Assembly (NCBI RefSeq): GCF_001425905.1
Contig: NZ_LMDY01000003.1
Coordinates: forward strand, 116,350-154,710
Origin: Methylibium sp. Root1272
GTDB taxonomy: Bacteria > Pseudomonadota > Gammaproteobacteria > Burkholderiales > Burkholderiaceae_C
Direction of reading: 5' to 3'
Length of the DNA: 38,361 nucleotides
Position numbers and translations under genes: made by a program. Positions 33,524-38,361 of the stretch are shown here, piece by piece. Under the pieces are notes generated by a model. It searched no databases. It worked only from the letters and a program-made list of their open reading frames with translations, and had not been told where the DNA came from. The first letter of the stretch is position 1. Each line of letters begins with the position of its first letter.

Positions 33524-34258
33524 TCAGTCCTTGAAGGTGCGGTGGCCGGAGATCATCGTGCTCACCACGCTCGATCGACCCATGATGTCTTCGCGGATCG
33601 CGGCATACACGTGCACGATGACGAACACGATCAGCCACCACATCCCGAGGTGGTGCCAGGTGTGCACGTCCTGGGACTGCCCGAACAGCGGGATCACCCA
33701 TCCGAACATCACGTCAGCCCAGGAACCGGCCTGCGTTCCTTCGCCGTACAGCGCGAAACCGGTCACGACCATGAACACGGCCGTCAGGAAGAACATGAAA
33801 AACATCGCGAAGCGGGCCAGCGGGTTGTGCCCGACGTACTTGCCGGGCCGCGCGCTCACGAAGGCATACCACTTCATCATGCCCCACACCTCGAGCCAGT
33901 AGGCTCGCTGGAACACCGGCACCCAGAACAACTCGCGGGCGTGGTGGTTCCCGACCACTGCCCAGTAGAGGCGCCCGAGCAGCCCCACGGCGAGCATGTA
34001 GCCGGCAGCGAAATGGGCGAAGCGGATGTAGCCCATCACGTAGTGGTCGCTGGCCTCCCCCGGCATGGTCGGCAAGGGGGAGCCGATGAAATAGCCGGTG
34101 ACGGCCAGTACCGTGATGGCCAGCGCATTGATCCAGTGCCAGATGCGCACCGGCACTTCGTAGACGTAGACCGACTTGATGGACTGCGCATGAACCAGGT
34201 CGTGCGCATCGGTGCCCTCGATCGGGGCGGTCGTGTTCTTCGCGGGTATGGCGGACAT
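33524..34258 (-). CDS. hoxZ: HoxZ, b-type cytochrome anchoring the membrane-bound hydrogenase
   Basis: A 244-residue di-heme membrane cytochrome that anchors HoxKG at the periplasmic face and passes electrons to the quinone pool. Four hydrophobic segments are visible: ALAITVLAVTGYFIG, FAHFAAGYMLAVGLLGRLYW, FAMFFMFFLTAVFMVVTGFALYG and HHLGMWWLIVFVIVHVYAAI. Candidate heme histidines are in RIWHWIN, RFAHF, and QDVHTWHHLG with VIVHVYA. The family block REDIMGRSSVVSTMISG ends the protein. It follows hupE by 48 bases rather than hoxG directly. Confidence 0.96.
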   Translation of the reverse strand: MSAIPAKNTTAPIEGTDAHDLVHAQSIKSVYVYEVPVRIWHWINALAITVLAVTGYFIGSPLPTMPGEASDHYVMGYIRFAHFAAGYMLAVGLLGRLYWAVVGNHHARELFWVPVFQRAYWLEVWGMMKWYAFVSARPGKYVGHNPLARFAMFFMFFLTAVFMVVTGFALYGEGTQAGSWADVMFGWVIPLFGQSQDVHTWHHLGMWWLIVFVIVHVYAAIREDIMGRSSVVSTMISGHRTFKD

Positions 34259-34306
34259 GGGTCGTCTCCTCTTCGGGCTGGCGTGATACGGCTCGGTCGG
34301 CCGCGG

Positions 34307-34897
34307 TCACAGACGGGCGGCGAGCATCACCACCCCGGCTCCCGAGACCACGGAGGCCGCAAGTCGGGTGACCCATCCGGGAAGCCGCTGGAGGCCGAAG
34401 CCGGCGGCAAGACCCGCGCCATGCAGCAGCATCGTCGCCCCCATGAAGCCGGCGGCATAGGCCACGGCCGAAGCACCGACCGCCAGTTCGCTGCCGTGCG
34501 CATAGCCATGGAACAGCGCCGCCGCCCCGGTCAGCGCGAGACCGAGCGAAGCCGGCAAGTGCCGCCCCGCGAACAGCACGACACCCAGCAGCATCACGCT
34601 CGCCGCCACACTCGACTCCACCGCTGGCACAGCCACACCGCCCCACGACAGCAGCGCGCCGATCAACAGCGTTGCGAGGAACACCCCTGGCCCGACCAGG
34701 CGCCGCCCGACGGGCAGCGCGATCGCCGACCACAGGCCCACGGCGACCATCGCCAGAACATGGTCCAGGCCCAGGAAAGGGTGGGCCAGACCTTCGGCCA
34801 GGCCATGCGCACCGTGACCGGTGTGCGCCTGACTGGCCGTCGCCGCTGCCAGCAGCATGCTGGTCAGCGCGAACCGCAGGGAAATGCTCTTCGACAT
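34307..34897 (-). CDS. hupE: HupE/UreJ-family nickel permease
   Basis: A 196-residue membrane protein with an N-terminal signal peptide (FALTSMLLAAATASQAHTGHG) and about six hydrophobic segments. The family signature HPFLGLDHVLAMVAVGLWS is at about residues 39-57, and ALFHGYAHGSEL in the middle has the metal-handling histidines. HupE proteins import nickel for hydrogenase (shown for the rhizobial homologue). It lies between hoxG and hoxZ, 43 and 48 bases away. Together with the TonB receptor and NikR it completes an outer-to-inner membrane nickel route (inference). Cobalt is an alternative substrate. Confidence 0.93.
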   Translation of the reverse strand: MSKSISLRFALTSMLLAAATASQAHTGHGAHGLAEGLAHPFLGLDHVLAMVAVGLWSAIALPVGRRLVGPGVFLATLLIGALLSWGGVAVPAVESSVAASVMLLGVVLFAGRHLPASLGLALTGAAALFHGYAHGSELAVGASAVAYAAGFMGATMLLHGAGLAAGFGLQRLPGWVTRLAASVVSGAGVVMLAARL

Positions 34898-34940
34898 GGG
34901 TTTCTCCTCTGGATGCGGGTGTGGTGTGGGGTCGGTGCTG

Positions 34941-36797
34941 TCAGCGCACCTTGACGCGGGTGAGCTCCTGACCGTCGGGGCTCATCACGTGCGTCGAGCA
35001 GGCCAGGCAGGGATCGAAGGAGTGCAGCGTGCGCAGGATTTCCACCGGTTGCTCGGGGTTGGCCATCGGCGTGTTCATCAGGCTGGCCTCGAAGGCCCCG
35101 ATCTGCCCCTTGTTGTCACGCGGGCTACCGTTCCAGGTGGTCGGCACGACGCACTGATAGTTCTCGATCCGCCCGTCCTTGATGCGAATCCAGTGCCCCA
35201 GCGTCCCGCGCGGTGCCGCGACCGTGCCCACGCCCTTGGCTTCCTTGGGCCATGTGGCCGGATCCCACTTCTCTACATTGGCCGTGGTGGTGTCGCCGGC
35301 CTTGATGTTGGCGACCAGTTCCTTGAAGTCATCGAGCATCATCTCTGCGCAGTACTGCGCCTCGAGCGCCCGCGCCAGCGTGCGGCCGATCGTGGTGGGC
35401 AGCAACTGCTTGGCGCTGTACTGCGTCTCGGGCAGACCCAGCGCCTTGGGATAGACGCTGTTGATGATCATGGCCGAGGTGTCGATCTGCTCCTTCACGC
35501 GCTGGCAGTATTTGTGGCCCTGCTTCGCGTGGGCATAGCCCAGGATGTAGCGCGACAGCGGGCCGACTTCCATCGCGTGGCCACGCCAGCGCGGCGACTT
35601 GATCCAGGAGTACTTCGCGCTCTCGTCGAGCTCCTGAATATTGGTGCGCGTGCCCTTGGTGTTGGCCCCGAGCACATAGTTCGGCTCGGTGACGCCGTCC
35701 CAGGGATGCAGGCCCTTCGATTCGTCGGCGTACTTGTACCAGCTGTGCGGCACGAACTCCTGCACCTGTTCGGGGTCGCGCGGATCGACCGGGTGGATGA
35801 CGTCCCAGTTGCCGTCGAGGATGGCACCGCCCGGCAGTTGCTGCGTGCTGTGGTCGCCCATCACCTTCTCGTAGGTGCCGTAGTCGAGCACGTTGGTCGC
35901 GGACAGGCCACCGCCGTACAGCCAGCCGGCCTGCTTGTAGATGGTGCCGATGGCCAACACGTCGGGGACATAGACGTTGTTGTTGAACTCGATCATCTCC
36001 TTGATGCGCGCCTCGACGAAGTTCAGGCGTTCCATGTTCACCGGAGCACCCGCCGCGCCGTCCTTGTCGATGTTGATCGCGCAGGGCACGCCACCGACCA
36101 GATAGTTGGGGTGCGGGTTCTTGCCGCCGAAGATCGTGTGGACCTTGACCCACTCCTTCTGCAGGTCCAGCGCCTCGAGGTAGTGCGTGACGGCCATCAG
36201 GTTCGCTTCGGGCGGCAGCACATAGGCCTTGTTGCCCCAGTAGCCATTCATGAACGGGCCGAGCTGGCCACTCTCGACGAACTTCTTGAGTCGGTTCTGG
36301 ATGTCGCGGAAGTAGCCCGGCGACGACATCGGGTGGCTCGGCGAGACCAGGTGCTGAAGATCCGAGGTCTTCTTCGGGTCGGCCTTCAGCGCCGACACGA
36401 CATCGACCCAGTCGAGTGCATGCAGGTGGTAGAAGTGGACGGCGTGATCGTGCTCCTGCAAGGTCTTCGCCATGATCTCGCGGATCAGGTAGGCGTTCTT
36501 GGGGATGACGATGCCGAGCGCATCTTCCACCGCACGCACCGAGGTCAGCGCGTGACAGCCGGTGCAGACGCCGCAGATGCGCTCGACGAAGGCCCACGCG
36601 TCGCGCGGATCACGCCCCTTGAGGATGACCTCCAGACCGCGCCACATCGTGCCGGTGGAGACGGCATTGCGGATGACGTTGTTGCTGTCGAGGTTGACCT
36701 CGCAGCGCATGTGGCCTTCGATGCGCGTCACCGGGTCCACCACCACGCGGCGGCCCGAGTTGTCCATCTTGAAGCCCTGAGTTTCGTAAGCACCCAT
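34941..36797 (-). CDS. hoxG: HoxG, large subunit of the membrane-bound NiFe hydrogenase
   Basis: A 618-residue catalytic subunit carrying the NiFe(CN)2CO site. N-terminal ligands are in [22 protein letters not shown] and C-terminal ones in [11 protein letters not shown], followed by a 15-residue extension ([15 protein letters not shown]) that HoxM must remove after the His. Gas-channel positions are the ordinary Val (CGVC) and Leu (HFYHLHAL), unlike HoxC. The N-terminus ([20 protein letters not shown]) lacks a signal; it is exported with HoxK by hitchhiking on its Tat signal. It starts 29 bases after hoxK. High overall resemblance to the C. necator protein, which I recall has the same length. 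Confidence 0.98.
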   Translation of the reverse strand: MGAYETQGFKMDNSGRRVVVDPVTRIEGHMRCEVNLDSNNVIRNAVSTGTMWRGLEVILKGRDPRDAWAFVERICGVCTGCHALTSVRAVEDALGIVIPKNAYLIREIMAKTLQEHDHAVHFYHLHALDWVDVVSALKADPKKTSDLQHLVSPSHPMSSPGYFRDIQNRLKKFVESGQLGPFMNGYWGNKAYVLPPEANLMAVTHYLEALDLQKEWVKVHTIFGGKNPHPNYLVGGVPCAINIDKDGAAGAPVNMERLNFVEARIKEMIEFNNNVYVPDVLAIGTIYKQAGWLYGGGLSATNVLDYGTYEKVMGDHSTQQLPGGAILDGNWDVIHPVDPRDPEQVQEFVPHSWYKYADESKGLHPWDGVTEPNYVLGANTKGTRTNIQELDESAKYSWIKSPRWRGHAMEVGPLSRYILGYAHAKQGHKYCQRVKEQIDTSAMIINSVYPKALGLPETQYSAKQLLPTTIGRTLARALEAQYCAEMMLDDFKELVANIKAGDTTTANVEKWDPATWPKEAKGVGTVAAPRGTLGHWIRIKDGRIENYQCVVPTTWNGSPRDNKGQIGAFEASLMNTPMANPEQPVEILRTLHSFDPCLACSTHVMSPDGQELTRVKVR

Positions 36798-36826
36798 GTG
36801 TCGTTCCTTTGTTAGTGCTCAGCGCT

Positions 36827-37921
36827 TCACTGCCCGCTGCGGGAGGTTTCGCTCGTCTTCGAATCGGTCTTCTGCGTCGCGCGCTTGATCGCCGATACGG
36901 CAGCATGGGCCGCGGCCGCCGCGCCCACCACACCGGCCGCAGCGCCCCCGACCTGGTCGGCGTTGGCCTCGATGCCGAACTGGTGGATGTTGGTCAGGCG
37001 GTCGTAGAACGAACCCTTGTCCCAGAAGCCGTCTTCGGAGCAGCCGATGCAACCGTGCCCGGCCTGGATCGGGAAGCTGGTGCCTTCGTTCCAGCGCGTG
37101 GTGGAGCAGGCGTTGTAGGTGGTCGGACCCTTGCAGCCGACCTTGTAGAGGCAGTAGCCGCGGCGCGCGGACTCGTCGTCCCACGCCTCCACGAACTGAC
37201 CCGCATCGAAGTGCGGCCGGCGGTAGCACTTGTCGTGGATGCGCTGGCTGTAGAACATCTTCGGGCGGCCCTGACGATCGAGCTCGGGCAGCCGGTCGAA
37301 GGTCAGCATGTAGGTGATCACGCCCGTCATCACCTCGGCGATCGGCGGACAGCCCGGCACCTTGATGATGGGCTTGTCGAAGATCACCTTGTGCACTGGC
37401 GTGGCCTGCGTCGGGTTGGGCTTGGCCGCCTGCACGCAGCCCCACGAGGCGCACGAGCCCCAGGAGATGATGGCCTTGGCGTCCTTGGCCACGTGCTTGA
37501 GCTGATCGATGAAGGGCTTGCCGCCGATGATGCAGCTCATGCCATCCTGGTTCAGCGGAGGATTGCCCTCCACGGCCAGGATGTAGTTGCCCTTGTACTT
37601 GGCCATGATCTCTTCGAGGATGGCCTCGGCCTGATGGCCTGCGGCGGCCATCAGCGTGTCGTCGTAGTCGAGCGAGATCATCGACAGCACCACATCCTTC
37701 GCGAGCGGATGCGCCGAGCGGATGAAGCTCTCCGAGCAGCAGGTGCATTCCAGACCGTGCAGCCACAGCACCGGCGTGCGCGGCTTGTTTTCCATTGCGT
37801 GAGCGATCTGCGGTACGAAGGCCGGACCCAGCCCCAACGAGGTGGCAGTGAGCGAGCAGTACTTCAGGAAGCTGCGGCGCGAGATGCCTTGGCGGCGCAT
37901 CACCTCATAAAAGGTTTCCAT
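36827..37921 (-). CDS. hoxK: HoxK, small subunit of the O2-tolerant membrane-bound hydrogenase
   Basis: A 364-residue FeS subunit. The N-terminus carries a Tat signal ([10 protein letters not shown]) with cleavage predicted after AHA at residue 42. In mature numbering Cys17, Cys19 and Cys20 ([10 protein letters not shown]), Cys115 and Cys120 (GSCASWGC) and Cys149 (VPGCPP) are all present, the full six-cysteine set of the [4Fe-3S] proximal cluster that gives O2 tolerance. Medial and distal clusters are in [25 protein letters not shown] and [12 protein letters not shown]. An Ala/Val-rich C-terminal helix ([19 protein letters not shown]) anchors it in the membrane next to HoxZ. ATG 37921 fits the signal peptide; upstream in-frame codons do not. 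First gene of the hox operon. Confidence 0.98.
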   Translation of the reverse strand: METFYEVMRRQGISRRSFLKYCSLTATSLGLGPAFVPQIAHAMENKPRTPVLWLHGLECTCCSESFIRSAHPLAKDVVLSMISLDYDDTLMAAAGHQAEAILEEIMAKYKGNYILAVEGNPPLNQDGMSCIIGGKPFIDQLKHVAKDAKAIISWGSCASWGCVQAAKPNPTQATPVHKVIFDKPIIKVPGCPPIAEVMTGVITYMLTFDRLPELDRQGRPKMFYSQRIHDKCYRRPHFDAGQFVEAWDDESARRGYCLYKVGCKGPTTYNACSTTRWNEGTSFPIQAGHGCIGCSEDGFWDKGSFYDRLTNIHQFGIEANADQVGGAAAGVVGAAAAAHAAVSAIKRATQKTDSKTSETSRSGQ

Positions 37922-38015
37922 CGTGGAAGGTCTCCGGTTGCTACTGGATGTGATCGAACCGTGTGAGCGGCCCGCCGCGACAGCAGCAGACCGGCACACC
38001 GGGTGGCCAAGACAA

Positions 38016-38031
38016 CACAAGTCGTGGGCCA
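38016..38031 (-). promoter_or_regulatory. Candidate sigma-54 promoter of the hoxK operon
   Basis: On the minus strand TGGCCCACGACTTGTG fits the sigma-54 pattern TGGCAC(A/G)-N4-TTGCW at most positions, with GG and the -12 G ten bases apart; mismatches are C for A at -22 and T for C in the -12 pair. The transcript would begin near 38006, about 85 bases before hoxK. Sigma-54 plus HoxA control is established for the homologous MBH promoter of C. necator; the exact site here is inferred. Confidence 0.42.
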
Positions 38032-38150
38032 ACCCGGCGTGGCTCGCGGGAAAACCCCGAAGAGCCTCCGTAAGTCCTTGTCGCAACTGGGACTATTTCC
38101 AGGGACGAGGGACGATTGCTCCCAAGGCGCGGCAGCGGTGGAAGCCGCTC

Positions 38151-38175
38151 TTGCAGTTAAATTCCTTATCTGCAA
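38151..38175. promoter_or_regulatory. Inverted repeat TTGCAG-N13-CTGCAA, possible activator or repressor site
   Basis: Perfect 6-bp arms flank a 13-base AT-rich spacer (TTAAATTCCTTAT), the shape of a dimer-binding operator. Its centre is about 157 bases upstream of the proposed hoxK transcription start, the usual distance for an upstream activator site of a sigma-54 activator such as HoxA, and about 105 bases upstream of the divergent dehydrogenase start, where a local regulator could also act. Confidence 0.4.
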
Positions 38176-38267
38176 TGACAACATCCGATTCGGCGCGCGG
38201 CGACGGGAAACCGGATGCGCGGGTGGCAGAGAATCGCTTCGTCGCTCAACAAAAAGAAGACCTGCCC

Positions 38268-38361
38268 ATGCCCGTGATCACCTGCATCGAAGACCTGAGG
38301 GTTCTGGCCCAGCGCCGGGTGCCGAGGATGTTCTACGACTACGCCGACTCGGGCTCGTGGA
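38268..38361 (+). CDS. lldD: FMN-dependent alpha-hydroxy-acid dehydrogenase (LldD-like), 5' end only
   Basis: Only the first 31 codons are inside the window. They read MPVITCIEDLRVLAQRRVP and then RMFYDYADSGSW, the highly characteristic N-terminus of the FMN-dependent alpha-hydroxy-acid oxidase/dehydrogenase family (L-lactate dehydrogenase LldD and relatives), where the Tyr-Asp-Tyr segment begins the flavin/substrate pocket. A weak AAAGAAGA ribosome-binding site precedes the ATG. The substrate (L-lactate, glycolate or another 2-hydroxy acid) cannot be decided from this fragment. A glycolate-type activity would be a natural partner of the phosphoglycolate phosphatase in the cbb operon, but that is speculation. 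Confidence 0.75.
   Translation, partial: MPVITCIEDLRVLAQRRVPRMFYDYADSGSW

Larger units (their letters stand above)
37922..38267. other. Divergent intergenic region between hoxK and the hydroxy-acid dehydrogenase gene
   Basis: This 346-base stretch contains no convincing gene. It should hold the hoxK promoter on the minus strand and the promoter of the plus-strand dehydrogenase. Visible elements are a sigma-54-like sequence (38016-38031) and an inverted repeat with AT-rich centre (38151-38175). No terminator or RNA gene is evident. Confidence 0.7.

Noticed and set aside
38003-38009. A second sigma-54-like match (TTGGCCACCCGGTGTGC) upstream of hoxK
   Set aside because: GG and GC are separated by 11 rather than 10 bases, a spacing sigma-54 tolerates poorly.

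Overview
This window is a GC-rich, densely packed chromosome segment that looks like a betaproteobacterium of the order Burkholderiales with a Knallgas (H2 + CO2 + O2) lifestyle. That assignment rests on protein similarity recalled for Ralstonia/Cupriavidus-type cbb and hox genes and on gene order; genus cannot be fixed from the sequence alone.

Layout. (1) 1-10253, plus strand: the distal part of a Calvin-Benson-Bassham operon, cbbX(partial, frameshifted)-cbbY-cbbE-cbbZ-cbbF-cbbP-cbbT-cbbG-cbbK-cbbA, closed by a clean intrinsic terminator at 10275-10300. RuBisCO genes are presumably just upstream of the window. (2) 10300-12820, minus strand: creA-like gene, a degenerate HD-GYP protein and phosphatidylserine decarboxylase (psd). 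(3) 12817-16441, minus: hoxJ, the H2-signalling histidine kinase, downstream of a TonB-dependent receptor that is probably for nickel. (4) 16746-37921, minus: one very long hydrogenase cluster in transcription order hoxK-hoxG-hupE-hoxZ-(HigA-like)-hoxM-hoxL-hoxO-hoxQ-hoxR-hoxT-hoxV-hypA-hypB-hypF(short)-hypC-hypD-hypE-(unknown 176 aa)-hoxX-hoxA-hoxB-hoxC-nikR, ended by an intrinsic terminator at 16694-16719. Many neighbours overlap by ATGA or are a few bases apart. (5) 37922-38267: divergent regulatory region, then the first codons of an FMN-dependent alpha-hydroxy-acid dehydrogenase on the plus strand.

How it works together. HoxKG plus cytochrome HoxZ form a membrane-bound, group 1d-type uptake hydrogenase; all six cysteines of the O2-tolerant [4Fe-3S] proximal cluster are present. 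HoxM, L, O, Q, R, T and V are its dedicated maturation factors, HypA-F make and insert the NiFe(CN)2CO centre, and HoxX supplies CO from formyl-tetrahydrofolate. HoxBC is the H2-sensing regulatory hydrogenase, signalling through HoxJ to the sigma-54 activator HoxA. NikR, HupE and the TonB receptor form a nickel supply and control layer. Electrons and ATP from H2 would feed the adjacent Calvin cycle operon, which converges on the hydrogenase block.

Most of the window follows known hox/hyp/cbb biology. The points that stand out are a frameshifting internal deletion in cbbX, an uncharacterised 176-residue protein between hypE and hoxX, an orphan HigA-like regulator inside the hox operon, relocation of hoxJ behind a probable nickel receptor with a candidate NikR site, and a polyhistidine insertion inside the HypB GTPase domain. 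I found no RNA genes, CRISPR arrays, insertion sequences or phage genes.
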